Positions 1 to 11,831 of a stretch of 64,000 bases of DNA are shown piece after piece. The translations under genes and the position numbers were made by a program. Source of the stretch: Neoscytalidium dimidiatum (Eukaryota > Ascomycota > Dothideomycetes > Botryosphaeriales > Botryosphaeriaceae); NCBI GenBank assembly GCA_037367355.1, contig CM074696.1:2418001-2482000 (forward strand), read 5' to 3'. The notes under the pieces are model-generated. The model was not told where the DNA came from. It worked only from the letters and a program-made list of their open reading frames with translations, and made no database searches. Within the stretch, counting starts at the first letter, position 1; every line of letters starts with the position of its first letter.

Positions 1-190
1 CTCGACGACGCGGCGGTCAAGCAGTGGGAGCATTACCACGAGCAGGAGCGCCCAAAGCACGGGAGAGACCGAAACCGGCGCACCGGCCGCGGAGACGAGC
101 ACGAGGGGTGCGGCGGCTGGCTTGGGTGCAGCTGATGTGTGGGGAATTGGGGGCGTTGTGGGCGCAGTGGCGCTGTTGTTAATTATGTAA
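1..190 (+). CDS. 3' end of a GPI-anchored cell-wall/surface protein (partial)
   Basis: An open frame enters from the left edge (first full codon at base 2) and ends at TAA 188-190. The roughly 62 visible residues begin with a low-complexity Ser/Thr/Arg/Gly stretch, pass through a Thr/Ala/Glu-rich part, and end in a hydrophobic tail (VWGIGGVVGAVALLLIM). A Ser/Thr-rich stalk followed by a small-residue site and a C-terminal hydrophobic tail is the usual form of a GPI-anchor signal in fungal wall proteins. The N-terminal domain lies outside the window, so the specific function is unknown. The lack of a start codon in the window explains why it is easily overlooked. Confidence 0.6.
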   Translation, partial: STTRRSSSGSITTSRSAQSTGETETGAPAAETSTRGAAAGLGAADVWGIGGVVGAVALLLIM

Positions 191-399
191 ATGGTCGATG
201 ACTGACGGACATGATAGAAGTAATGGTTTGATGGAGAGCTATAAATAAGACGACTGCTAATCGTAGTCCTGCCATATGAAGCAAATCTTGAAGATATATT
301 TTCCAGTACTTCAACTCTAAAAAAAAGTCGTCGAATGTAAAACCTATCTAAAGAAGCTGCGACTCAACAGGGCTTCGCGCTCAAACACTGAGCAGTTAT

Positions 400-2049
400 T
401 CAAGCCCGCGCTTTCCTCACCAAAACCTGTGCCGCAGGGTTTGGCGTGATCTATATAGGAGTCAGCGACACGCTATAAAGATATGATCAGCAGCAGAGAA
501 CTCACGCTCGAGGCGAAGTTAACGTTTTCAGGCCTCTGCGAAACGCCCTTAGGGAGGGCGATATCGTAGTCCAACAGGAACATGGCCAGTAAGGTCTTGA
601 TCTCATTCGAAGCGAAGAAGCGTCCTATTCAGACACATCAGTAACACAATCCCTATTCGATTCCAATGCGAATGGCTTACCCGGACAAGCGTGCTTCCCT
701 TGGCCCCAGAAGAGGTATTCGCTATTCGACGTAACGTACTGGTGAGAGCCTTTCTCCTGCGTCTTCTCGCGGATGCGAAGGAAACGTAGGCCGTCGAACT
801 CGTTCGGATTCTCCCATAGCTCCTGGTCCATATAACGTTCCGATCCATCAACCTCGATAAGCGTTCCCTTGGGTAGGAAAGTGCCATCTTTCAGCGTGAC
901 GTTCCGCTTGACAAGCCGTTTGAATGTGGTCCGTGCTGGCGGATTCGTGCGCTGCGACTCTTTCATGAAGCTGTCCGTCTTGACCATTTTCGCGATGCAG
1001 TCCTTGTTGTACTCTCCACCAGCCTCAGCCAACGCGGTCCTGATCTCCTCCCGCAAGACGGTAATGTACTCGGGATGGACGGCAAGGTCGTAGAGCATAT
1101 GAGTCAGCGCCATGGAGGTTGTGTGAATCGCGGCGACGGACAGATGGAGTTGGAGAGAGGCCTGTTGAGCAGCATCCTCACCCCACTGCGGGTTTTTCTT
1201 GATGATCCATTCGGCCAAGTAGTCCTCCTTGGGCTGGTCTTTCCCTTCTCCCTCCTTCGCCTTAGCCGCTTCCATAAGAAGTCGCTTTGCTTCACCACGA
1301 GCCTTCTCAAGCTCCTTGAGCTCTGGAAGGAACCGGTGGACGAACGGACGCATCCAACCGGGCCATTGCTTAATGACCTCGACAGTTTTGAATGCCAATA
1401 GTGTTGATTCCCTGGAGCAGTCTAGCCAGCGCTTATCCCGGCAGAGCTTTTCACCGACGAAGAGCCTTGCCGACACTTGAGCAACGGCGTTCATGACAGC
1501 TTCGGATGTGTTGACTGGCACCCAGGCACCCGTATCTTGCGGAAAGTGTGCGTTAAGAGCCAAGCGAGCTTCCGCGGCAATTGTAGGCATAAGACGTGGA
1601 AGTGAAGGGGTTAGGTCCGAGCGGATTGCATGCTGCCCGATGGGCTCGACGTTGCCAAGATGGGAGTATGCTGCGGCTAACGATATCTCAAGGCCATCAG
1701 TGAAGTTGAGAGCGTCATCGGGAAGCGCCTTGAGCTCGCCAAGGTAACGACCGTTCAGCAGAACAAGCTCCGATCCATCTTCGACAGTGACGCGGATGAG
1801 GGGAACTCCCTGCCGGAAAAGTGAATAGCCTTTCTGAAGGACCGCCTTGGAATCTGCGATCCATTTTTGACTTCGCGACTTTCGGTCAAGTTCAGACAGG
1901 AGGAGGGGGGCTTTAAGAAGGGGGCGGCGACGCATATACTCGCTGGCTTGGAGAACGGCGTAGACAAGGGCGGCCCCGAGGATAAGGTAGATCCTCACTG
2001 AGCTAGACTCACCACCGGTAGACTCCACTTGGAACGTTGTGGCTTCCAT
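400..2049 (-). CDS. Cytochrome P450 monooxygenase (ent-kaurene-oxidase-like fungal clade)
   Basis: Three exons: 2049-681, 624-506, 450-400; introns 680-625 and 505-451. Both introns are required: the first restores the heme-loop reading CPGRFFASNEIKTLL, the second gives a family-like C-terminus (ITPNPAAQVLVRKARA). The product is 512 aa, normal for a fungal P450. Visible parts are an N-terminal membrane anchor (about residues 18-36), an I-helix with AAIHTTS, the K-helix as ESQR (ExxR), FDGLRF in the PERF position, and the heme motif FWGQGKHACPG with Cys455. The upstream frame opens only with TTG, so the first ATG (2047-2049) was chosen. It would sit in the ER membrane and hydroxylate a lipophilic substrate. 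The AIHTT I-helix is typical of the group containing gibberellin and indole-diterpene pathway P450s, but no prenyltransferase or terpene cyclase lies next to it, so the substrate is not predictable. Confidence 0.9.
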
Positions 2050-3240
2050 ATCGATCCATAAAGAATGGGAAGAAGATTTTGGGTACCGCAAAGGAGTCTC
2101 GATCGTCTCTTACTCTTTAAGAGAACCGCAAAGGGGATGCCCGGCGTGGGATCCGCTCGGAAAACACATCTTTCACATTGGAGTCACCAGTCCAAGTAAC
2201 ATCGGTTAACTTCCATTCCGCTAGCCGTCTTCGAACGGCGTGCGATTGTGGGTCACGAAAATCCGCTACAGTGGGTCCCTGCAGATCATATTCGTGAATG
2301 GGTTAGCCATAACAAGATGGAACAGTTGTTGCAACCAGGCGGGCCGCGATGATATCCAATATCAGATCAAAGGATGTCTATTGAATTGGCCAGCAAAATG
2401 ACTTCACTGCTAGGTCTGCTCGCCCGTTTTTTCAACATCCATTATCATGTGACCTTTACAGTAAAGATGTGGCAAGGCTTGCACCAAAAAGGGACATTTA
2501 GAGAGAGCTTGATATACATGAATTAGTACTCTCTTTCAAGAGCCACATCATATAATCGATATTGTCTCAATCTGAATTCATTTCTTGGAGAGTATCCGTT
2601 TCAGAAAAATTCCGATCACGTGACCACTTACGCTGCTCTCCATGACGACGAGATGGAGTTGAACGGAATAAGAACTTCGATTTTGAAATTTCATTGCATG
2701 GCCATGTCGATTATGACTCGTACAGGAAGAGTTCATAGAGCTGCCAACTCGGTGTAAAGACGAATGAAATTTCTTGGAATATGAGGATTCAAGACGCATA
2801 AAACCCTACATTAAACCGCAGTAAACCTACATACAACGCGTGCCCATCGGCTTCGGAACTTTCACTTACGAGCCATCGGCTTTAGATAACATTTTATCCG
2901 TAGCATAACAGGGCCGGCTCGGCACCTTTCTCTGTACAACAAGGCTTCGTTGTCATTGCTCTATCCATGTGTAATGCAAGGATGAATAGAGTTCACAGCC
3001 TGGGCGGCGTCAAACTTACCCGCGGGCCGTGTCTGATACGTGAACGGACTTCAAGCTTCCCGAGCCGTTCACTCTTTGATATATGTTTACAAGACGGCCT
3101 AAAGATTTTGATGAGTTGTTACAGCCTATCAAAGCCTCAGGTCACCGAAGACTATTGCCTGATATTCCTCCGCTATACCAAGTCCAACTATTCAACATCA
3201 GAGCTCTCGCTTGCTCATCACACTCACCACGCCATCGACC
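2050..3240. other. Intergenic region, no gene seen
   Basis: This 1.2-kb stretch separates the divergent P450 and SDR genes and so holds both promoters. Short open frames occur on both strands, but none has a recognisable domain, coherent splice sites or coding character. No repeat or RNA gene was recognised. Confidence 0.5.
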
Positions 3241-4029
3241 ATGCGCGGCCTCCAGAACCTCCGCGTCATCGTCGCCGGTGGTGCAACTGGCATCGGTAAT
3301 GCGCTAGTCCGGCGCCTAACTCACGAGGGCGCCAAAGTCGTTGTCGGCGACATCAACACAACCGGCATCAACGAGCTCGCCAAAGAGCTCTCCTCCTCAC
3401 CCTCCACCGACCGTTCCATCCCCAAACACCCCGTCACGCCCGTCCCCTTCGACCTCGCCGACCCCACCTCGGCCACCTCCCTCGTGAGATCCTGCATTTC
3501 AGCCCACGGCGGCGTCGACGCCCTCGTCAACATGGCCATCGGCTCCCACCTCGCGGCCAAAGACCCGGAAGTCCTGGAAATGGATCCGTCCATCTGGGCC
3601 GACACCTTCAAAACCAACCTGACCGGCTACGCGCTCACGACCCGCGCCGTTCTCCCCCACCTAATCGCCCAGTCGTCCGGCGCAATCGTTAACGTGTCTT
3701 CAATCGCGGCGTGGACGCCGTTGCCGCGTTTCCCGGCATATGCGTCCGGCAAGTCGGGCGTGCACGCGCTGACGCGCCACACCGCGTACATGTACGGTCG
3801 CCACGGCGTGCGCGCGAATGCCGTGGCGTTCGGCTTGATTGGGACGGATGCAGCGTTGAAGGGTGCGGGTGAGGAACGTATCAAGGAGTCGGCGCAGCTG
3901 ACAGCCTTGAAGAGGATTGGTAGACCCGAGGAACCTGCCGCTGTGGTAGCGTATTTGTTGTCCGAGGATGCGTCGTTCGTGACGGGTCAGGTGTGGAGCT
4001 GTTGTGGTGGGGAGATGTATCGCGGTTGA
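3241..4029 (+). CDS. Short-chain dehydrogenase/reductase (classical SDR)
   Basis: A single-exon gene of 262 aa. The frame is open from 3211, but the codons before 3241 begin with TTG; the first ATG (MRGLQNLRVIVAGG) puts the cofactor loop at the usual distance from the N-terminus. The nucleotide-binding motif is GGATGIG (about residues 13-19). The catalytic residues are Ser in NVSSIAAW and the Tyr/Lys pair in YASGK. The Asn of the usual NNAG motif is replaced (VNMAIG). The C-terminal part has the usual GRPEEPAAVVAYLLSEDA stretch and TGQ. Length and motifs fit an NAD(P)H-dependent oxidoreductase of about 250 residues, probably cytosolic. The substrate cannot be told; the P450 1.2 kb away is transcribed in the opposite direction and is not evidence of a cluster by itself. 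Confidence 0.88.
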   Translation: MRGLQNLRVIVAGGATGIGNALVRRLTHEGAKVVVGDINTTGINELAKELSSSPSTDRSIPKHPVTPVPFDLADPTSATSLVRSCISAHGGVDALVNMAIGSHLAAKDPEVLEMDPSIWADTFKTNLTGYALTTRAVLPHLIAQSSGAIVNVSSIAAWTPLPRFPAYASGKSGVHALTRHTAYMYGRHGVRANAVAFGLIGTDAALKGAGEERIKESAQLTALKRIGRPEEPAAVVAYLLSEDASFVTGQVWSCCGGEMYRG

Positions 4030-4632
4030 TGGATTGCGGGGAGGTGGAGGCGGGTTGAATGGATTTGCCTGTGTGGTGAGCTTCATGTGATATATCAAGG
4101 AGGATATGTAGACGTAGCTATTTCATGGGACACAGTAATAGAGAGCTGCAGCTGATGGTGGGCAACCTCTACTTCCTAAACACTTTAGTCTTTGCGTGTG
4201 GTAGGGAAGACTGAAGACATAGCCCTCCCGCAGACTCTCGTAGGCCTACATACAAGAAAGTACTGTACAATCACCAAAAGGTGTAGAATAATGGTATCGC
4301 TGCGGATTAAGATGCACAAGTGTTTAAATTATTGAAAAACAGTAAGGAGAACCAGAGCACTGTAGTCATTCGGCGTGTGCTACACCATGCAACATGTTGA
4401 GATGGATAATTCGATCTACCTTCGCTATTCTAGGACAACCTATACGGAAGACTGTGTTCCATTAATCATCCCCATGAGACACAAAGTAATGTTGAATTGT
4501 GGCGGAGCTTGAGGATCATTCATTAGCATACGAATAAAAGACAAACATATAGAGACCAGTCCGCAGAAGCCGCTCACACTTTTTTGCATTAGACAACAAG
4601 TAATGCGCAAGGTGAGATACATGCGCCTGCGC
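4030..4632. other. Convergent intergenic region, no gene seen
   Basis: This lies between the 3' ends of the SDR and the NmrA-like gene and presumably holds both 3' UTRs. It is AT-richer than the flanking genes. No open frame with coding character was found. Confidence 0.5.
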
Positions 4633-5759
4633 CTACTTTTTCTCCAATACCGCCTTGACGTCGTCCCGGAAGGTCTTTCTCCATGCGTCCTCCCCCCTCG
4701 TAGGCTTCCATCCAAGCCGCCTGGCCACCGTCGCCACCGTCCGCGCATTGCCCGAGAGCGATATCTCTACAATACTTTCGTCCACCTCAACCTGGAACGA
4801 CGTCAGGAGCTTAGCCCCCTCCGCCAGCCCCACGCTCTCCACTCGCTTATGCGCGATCACGCCCGCCTCATAACATGCATCCGCTACTCCCTGCGCGACG
4901 TCCATCCACGAATGCCTCCCGTTCGCGGCAAAAACGACCCCCTTCCTCCCCGTCGGCAACGCACTCCCATCCCTCTCGAGCACCTCTAGCACTAAAATCT
5001 CATACAACGCCGCCAAATCCTCCACGTGCACATGATCGCACCTGCCCTCCCCCTTCCCGACCACCACCGCCCTCCCATGCCCCAGCGCCGCCTCAATGTA
5101 CGTCGGTATCTGCACGCTGACCTTGTGGAACAGCCCCGTCCCGACACCAAACACCAGCGGCGGCATGACCACCACGGTCTTCACCCCCAACTCAACCCCC
5201 AAGTCCACCACCCCCAGCTCCGTCCTCCGCTGCTCGTACGACGCCACCTCCTCCCTGCCCTTCTCGTAGGCGTGCACGTCGTCCACCGCGTCGTCGAACT
5301 CGCGGGCCCCGTCCCCCTCGCCCCCCCCGTCTCGACGTGCGCCCCGCTGATCCGCCGGTCCGCCAGGTTCGACGCCCCGGACATCTGCAGCAGCCAGGGG
5401 GCGCGCCCCGTCTGCGCCGCCTTGCGTGCGGCCAGGCCGCGCAGCAGCGCGGCGGCGGACGGCAGGTGGAAGCCGTGCGTGGCGTTGATGACGAGGTCGT
5501 GCTGCGCGGCGAGGGAGGCGGCGGTGTCGGTGTCGTCGAGGCCGGCGTAGAGGACGGGGCGCACGCGCGGGCCGTACGCGGTGGTGAGAAGGGTGGCTCG
5601 GGAGGAGGGCCCGCGGAGGGGGCAGGTGATGGTGGCGTTTTGGAGGGTTGGGGATTGGGAGGTGAGGAGCGTGTGGAGGATTGTGCCGCCGATGAAGCCG
5701 GTGACGCCGGTGAGGAGGATCTTTGGAGGAGGTGGGTTGATGGTGGTGGTTGAGGTCAT
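4633..5759 (-). CDS. NmrA/NAD-epimerase-like atypical SDR, interrupted by a 1-nt frameshift
   Basis: The reading starts at ATG 5757-5759 (MTSTTTI...; the frame upstream opens only with TTG) with the Rossmann motif GVTGFIGGTIL at about residues 17-27, followed by VINATHGFH and LLQMSGASNLADR. At the run of eight C on the plus strand (5321-5328) the frame changes. The continuation in the other frame (DDVHAYEKGREEV, VVVMPPLVFGVGTG, HVEDLAALYEIL, ending LEKK) fits the second half of the same fold. One extra base in the run would join the halves into about 375 aa. The family comprises NAD(P)-binding extended SDR-like proteins of secondary metabolism and regulation. No intron can explain the change, so it is either a sequencing error in a homopolymer or a recent inactivating deletion. 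Confidence 0.75.
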
Positions 5760-6959
5760 GGTGGCTTGGTCGAGGAATGGCCGGTTGGGTTGATCGATCC
5801 GAGAGCGGTGTCTCTTAGACAGTGAGAGATGGGTAAGGTGTCTGGGTAGAAGGCTGTGTGATGGGTGTAATGGGATGTAGTAGTCAACTGTACAGTCATG
5901 GGAAATCAATACTGGCTTATATATATTTTCTTTGGAGAGTTGGTTTCTCGTAGCATGTTTGCTAAGAATGATGGGAAAGAAGGTAACAGGTGAGCCGTTG
6001 TTGCAGGAGGAATCAGACTTTCTGCTTATTTCCTTTTATTATCCCCTTCTTATTCCCGGCCAATTCTTTTAAGCAGCACATTCACGATCCTACCATGCTT
6101 AGTAGTACTACGTGTGCTGTAAATAAATGAAGAGGCTCTGAGGGCATCACGCAAATCCGAAATAGTGCAGCTCCGATACTTGTTTGATGTAAATTCCGCC
6201 ATTTGCATTTGACTTTTGATTTAAAGTTCGATTGTTGAAGTGCACGCTCTCACTGTGTTTGAGATGTCGGTTTGTAGTAAGAAACCCCACATCACCCGAT
6301 CAATTCCTGTCTTACATATCCAGCCGGATTTTAGCTTATCTCCACTATCTCCTTCTTACGGCTAAATGATTGACCGTCTCTACAAACAGATTCGAATGTC
6401 ACCGGGAATGTTGTTAGTATCTCAATCATAATGAAGGCAGGTGCAAGCTCACACGATGTACACCAAGCCATCCTAAGACAAGTTGCAACAGTGCCTACAG
6501 GCATGCATTCGGGATTTTGGAAAAAGAAAAAAAAAAAAGCACACCTCGCTAGATGCTCAGGAACCGCACAGCTGACCTCGACTCTGAACGGGAAACAGAA
6601 AGGCCGTGAAAGATCAAGTACTTTCATGATTGAAGCGTTCTGACAATACTGTTGCGCTGGCGGATGATTTGAGGATTATGAGGCTGTGGAATTACCTGTT
6701 AGGCTGAGGAGAGGGAATGGCAAGTGAGTCATAGTAGTACGGCGTCGAATTGAGAAGCAATGCTCTTCCAGATGATTGCAAATCTGGCCACGGTTAACAG
6801 CGGTAAGATGCGCATGTTATATTGTCAACAGTTAAAAGACATAAGGACATGAGATGCAAAAACGTCTCGAGGTGAATTAAGCTTTGTGGCTGATTCGTTG
6901 ATTAAGAAGGTGGCCGTGCAGGCTATATTTTACGGTGCTTAAGTGTGGCTACCAAGCAA
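5760..6959. other. Intergenic region, no gene seen
   Basis: It holds the NmrA-like promoter and the 3' flank of the small secreted-protein gene. There is an A-rich run near 6520-6538. The short frames on both strands show no domain or plausible splicing. Confidence 0.5.
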
Positions 6960-7548
6960 CTAGTAGTAGACACAGACAATCTTCGGTGTCCTAACCTTCT
7001 TCGTAGCAATGTCGAGCTCAGTGCATTTGTCTTTGCCTATCGCAGCACCGTAGGCCTTCTCCGGGAATACCAGGTACTCGCCCGTAGGCTGGGGGCACGC
7101 AAGCCATGCACCACCAGCATATTGCAGCGTTCCCTCAGCAGTGCGGTTGAACTGATCGGTGACGCGGTCGAGGTTGGCAGCTTCAATAATGGGACCAGTG
7201 TACGACAGCAAGCCATCAGCAGCGCCGGAGATGTCAACGTACACTGTACATGTCAGCAGGGACTCGTTACGGGGTTTGGGCTGGCTCGTGTTCACCTTGC
7301 TGCTGATTCTCCTGACCATCCGCGTACATGGCCAGCCATCCTTCGGTGCCACCCTGCAGGACCGGCGCGACGTCGCCGCAAGTCGAGTTGGTCTCTTTAC
7401 CAATGTAGAAAAATCCGTTGTTGACCTTCAGGTACTTGCCGTTGATTGGCGAACCTGGCTTGGAAGCAACTAGCTTGAATGCTTCGTCGGCAGCAAATGC
7501 AGCGCCAGCGTAGGCAATAGTAGAAGCAATAATAACAGTGAACTTCAT
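6960..7548 (-). CDS. Small secreted protein, PhiA/cell-wall-protein-like
   Basis: Two exons: 7548-7296 and 7243-6960, with a 52-nt intron (GTGAAC donor, GCTGAC branch, ACAG acceptor). The spliced product is 178 aa. It begins with a clear signal peptide (MKFTVIIASTIAYAGAAFA, cleavage likely after residue 19), followed by FKLVASKPGSPINGKYLKV and a Cys-containing C-terminal half (WLACPQ, DKCTELDI, ending VCVYY). The layout (a charged 'KPGSPING'-like start, a small-Cys middle and a C-terminal 'ACP...VF' strand) resembles the fungal PhiA family of secreted or wall-associated proteins, but I assign this by appearance only. There is one NxS/T glycosylation site early in the chain and one later. The ATG at 7548 was chosen because the upstream open frame has no signal peptide and lies in the promoter. 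Confidence 0.8.
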
Positions 7549-10500
7549 TTTGATGGAAAGAGTGGCAATCAGTTGGAAAAGGAATGTCGTGCTGTAAGAG
7601 CGAATGAATGACGGAGTGTAGAAGGGTTTGGAAGACGGACAATCAACAAGTGCACCTCTACCATATAAAGAAGCAAACCTCGCTTGCTGTGATTGGATCT
7701 TCAGAGGGGACTCCCAATCATGTCCGGTCGTCGATGTGGCGTTGACGGGACGCCAGAGTGCGGGGTGTCCTGTTCGCTCGTATTCTGCTTGGCAAGTTAC
7801 ATTCGGCAACCAAGGTAGAATTTGCCAGATCGCATATAGGTAAAAGATCAGCGCAAATCTGGAAATTGATTTGATGAACCCCTGAGAAACTTTAAAAATG
7901 GACGCAGCCGCATGATATTCGGGCGTCGCAACAAACGTCGAATCGAAGGCAAAAGTGGAGTGAACGTTTGAACGGCCCACCTTCAAACGGGGTGGGCAAC
8001 AACAATATTCGATCGATCAGGGAGGATCGCGCATTTTATATTCATTGCTTGGCTGAAACTTCTATTTTACTCCATTCTATTAGAGTTGAAGGTACATGTT
8101 TTCTTTTATACTGAAGACCCTACACCCTGGGAAAGCGATGTAATTCATGTTCGACAGCCTCTACCCCCGCCATTCCAGTTCCTAAGGGATTTCCTCTTCA
8201 TACCTCAGTTCCACCGACTAAAAGATGCATCATTTGTTCCAATTGGTACTCGATCGGTCTCAAAGGTTACAAAATGCCTGTTATTGGTCTGCAGGGATAT
8301 CGGAAGCTTCCAGGGGCTACTAAAAAGGTCCAGGGAAACCAGAAGCTATAACAGATCGGTCGGAGTAGATCCGAGTGTCGTGCAGTTCTGAGTCCCTGGC
8401 CAAATGCAGAGCGCTTTGCAGACGTGTCGATTGACAGATTTGCGATGCCCAACCTGATCTTGATGCCCTTCTGTTCATTGCGCGCGCATTTGAGCCACGA
8501 TAGCGTTGCGGAGGTTACCGTCCCAGCCATGTGGTACAGCCAACCGTACGGTGAAGAACGTGCGTTCGCAATGGGTAACATGTCGGCAATGGTGCTCGTC
8601 TTCTTCCGACGTGTGGACCTTGTGGTACAAGAGCCGCAGCTACAAGTGACACAGCTCGAGACTGCCAAGAAACTCTAGCCGAGATCCATCATTGTTACAA
8701 AGCTATGCAGTGAGCGATTCTCGACACGAATGCAAGGGAGACCGACCTCAGCTTCATCCGGAAACCCAAGCAGCACTGTGTATATACAACTGCAACAAAC
8801 TCCGGGATCTTCACCGCTCTTCCAACGACGGCTTCTCAACAGATAGTGTAAGAGTGGCTCGCAGGTCACTCTGCGTTCGAGTACGCAAGGGTAATTCGCC
8901 ACGGAAACGAGGTTACACAGCGCGTGCGTGGCGACGAGTACTTGGTTCTTCTCCCGAATGCAAGCGCTGACAGTTGCGGGGTATCCATCCCGACAAGAGC
9001 GTGGCGTGGCTCCGAGCACTGCCGTCACCACTGAGTACAAAAGTAATGCAGCGTACGTTGTGGACTGTACAGGCTTTGACTGCCCGGCCTTGACACCGCA
9101 GCTGGCTGCTATTTGTGAGAAAGACCGTAGAAAAGGAATCAAAGATACAGAGCAATCAGAAGTAAAGGACCGGCAGATTAGTAGCTTGAATGGAGCCACG
9201 TGCTTCTCAGTGGCATTAGTACTACCCTTGATACTTCCGCAGAGTCCAAGATGCGGTGGGATGCTGTCCACAAGCGTCGACAGCTAGATGCTCCGGGTAG
9301 CTGCGGCGTGCGGAGGTTCTGATTGGCTGGAAAGTTGCTCAGTAGGGAGAGGGGAAAGCTCAGTCACCTGTTAACATCTCGTCCGAAAGGATTCGGGCTT
9401 TTCAGTCACGCACTCAAATTTCCCCGTCTCTCAGCACTCAATCTCGTCTGATGGTTGCAAATTTCTACCGTTCTCATGATTCACGCGGCTTGACTCAGCA
9501 TACCATGCACTTTAGATGGCTCCGCGATTAGTGGCACGTGAACACCCACAGAGCCCAAGAACTGGCTAAATTCTAAGGTTTGTTGCCGAGCTATTCGCAA
9601 ATCCATCTGCCAGCATCACTTGATGCATGCGCGTGCTTTTCTCTGTCTGGGCGCTCTTAGGTATGGCTTTTCATTTGCGTCGGAGCGGAAATGCCTCAGT
9701 CAGAGAGCCGCGGCGGCTGGCGACCGGCGTCTTGGTTAAACGGTCAGCCTCGGGAGGAATCCCCGTCTCTTTGCGGCTCATTCTAGGTTGCTCTCGAGGG
9801 CGCCGTCGTTGCAAGTTGATGCGATCTTCGGGTCGGCTCAGCGAGATCAGATAGAATGAATGGAGAGGGCCCTGAAGATCACAACGCGTGGCTCGACTTC
9901 CGAGGAGCCCCATGCCGGGTGCTCTCGTTGGCTGGACAATTTAGCCTATGTACAATATACGTGCAGACGGCTGCGCGTCTCTCTGTTAGCGACGTAAGAA
10001 GATATTTATTGAAGGAGCTCGCCTCGTCTTGTCCCCCAGTCTCTTCGTGTTGTCGTGAGCCCCTGAGAATTTTCCGCAGTTAATTCAACGGCGCCATTAC
10101 GCGACGACCTTCCTTCTTCAGCCCACCGCGCTTAGCTACGTCTTAGCTATAGGTGAGCAGGTCCTCGATTTGAGCGCTTGAAATTACACTTTACGGTCAA
10201 GGCCTCCCAGCGTCGACGGCTCCACCAGCGACCCCGGATCCTCCCCCAGTCGCGGCGGATGCGGGGATACTAATCCTTCAGGAGGAAACCCGAAGGAACC
10301 ACGCAACGCTTATTGGTGTTCCCTACCCCTATAGGCCGGTTTGAGATGAACACCCGTTTCCACAGCCGCTGCTGACGAACGCGGCGGGACCGAATGCTGG
10401 GCGGACGTTTTGCTACGTGCTACCGAGCCCGGCGAAAGTCGATGCGGGAGACGAACACGACCCCGACGTTCCCGCTCGGTTTCCACGGCCGAACAGTGGC

Positions 10501-11831
10501 GGTGACGTGCTTGGCGGGCTGAGGACCAACTCTGTCGTTTCTTCGGCCAAGGTGGAGACAAGGTGCGGCTACGTGCCCGGTCGTCGCAGATTGAACGGAA
10601 AATCGGATGGGGCCAGGAGGTCGGAAGCCCCTCATACTCACTCAGGAAAGGGCGCGATTTGTTGGGGCGATGCAGGACCAGATGTACGGGCATCCTGCAC
10701 GCTGCAGCGGCGGGGATGCAGCTCCTGTTCCCTGCTGAGGGTGGATTGCGCGAAATGGAGCGCGCAGACAGCGCTGCAGCCCATTTGCTGACCGGTTCAT
10801 TGAGATCTGCGAGCTGGCCGGCGTAGCCTGGTTTTGCAGCCGCGCCCAAGAATAGCAGCAGCAAGGTGGAGCTCGTCAATGGCCGGCATGGCGGTTTCGA
10901 CTCTTAAAGAAGCTCGACGACGTGGCGCCCACCCGATCATTGCCAGCCACTCCCCACAACCACAGCGCCAGACAACGGCGGCAGCGCATCGTGAGGCGTG
11001 CGTAGCGGCGCCGCGGCGCCTCGTCTCTGCGGGCGTCGCGGCTGTGGCGCCTTCAGCAGCAGAGCGCGCAGTGTCTCCGCATCTTGGTTCTGGACTGGGC
11101 TCCGGGTGTGGCGCCACGGCGGGGCCTCCTGCAATGTTTCTCCGCATCTTGGACGCGCCCCCTCCGTGAGCTTGGCGACGGTAGCGACTGATCACCAGCG
11201 ATCATTCTCCCCCTCATGCCGAGCAAGTCTCCCGAGCGGGCCGTCACCTGAGCTCGTTCTGCTGGCCGTGTGCGCCGCAGTGTGTGCCTCTGCGGGTGCC
11301 TCCTTTGCGCTGTTCGTTGCCCCGTGAACGATGCGTGTCCCGCTGCCCTGCCATGCTCTAACGCAAAAGGTTAATAAACTATGAACAAGATCTTTCTACA
11401 AGGTCTTGGGTGGTAAAGCCTAAAAAATTTTCAGAGTTTGGAGCGCTTCGGGGCGCCCACGCGTGGTGCCCGCGCGCCATGCCCGCGCCCCGCCAACGCG
11501 TCCAAGAGCGTGTCCACTTGTCCACGTCCAGCCAAGCCACTGCCCATCGCGCCGCAGAAAGCCTCTCCTTAGCACCTACCACATGAAGTCATGAACATTA
11601 CATGAGGGCACAAAAATAATAGCGGAGGTCACAATGCCTGGTCACAATGTCATCCTTGCCCGCTCCCAGCACACTCCCAGCACACTCCCAGCTCCATCTC
11701 CCCTTCTTGGTGCCTGACATATAAGTCTGCCTACCATGGCCTCGTTGAGAGCCGTCTCTGCCTTCTTTGCACCTGGGAGCACCGCTTTTTCCCTTCTTCA
11801 ATCACTCTTTTGAGCTCAGAATACGTGCAAG
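7549..11831. other. Long gene-poor region; GC-rich part 10.1-11.3 kb
   Basis: No gene could be supported in these 4.3 kb. A frame at 8424-8678 (+, 84 codons, TTG start) and a coding-like but interrupted patch at about 8780-9020 (+) are described under findings and rejected items. The part from about 10,090 to 11,350 is GC-rich and gives many overlapping frames on both strands without domains, which is expected of GC-rich non-coding DNA. A short direct repeat (TCTCCGCATCTTGG) occurs near 11,072 and 11,139. The last few hundred bases are the promoter of the GH2 gene. Confidence 0.45.

Noticed and set aside
8424..8678. An 84-codon plus-strand frame (FAMPNLILMPFCSLRAHL...)
   Set aside because: Starts with TTG, has no domain, no signal peptide and no splice partner. 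Left as non-coding for lack of evidence.
10310..11330. Several overlapping 100-190-codon frames on both strands
   Set aside because: They arise from high GC content. Arg/Ala/Pro-rich composition in all frames and no conserved motif.
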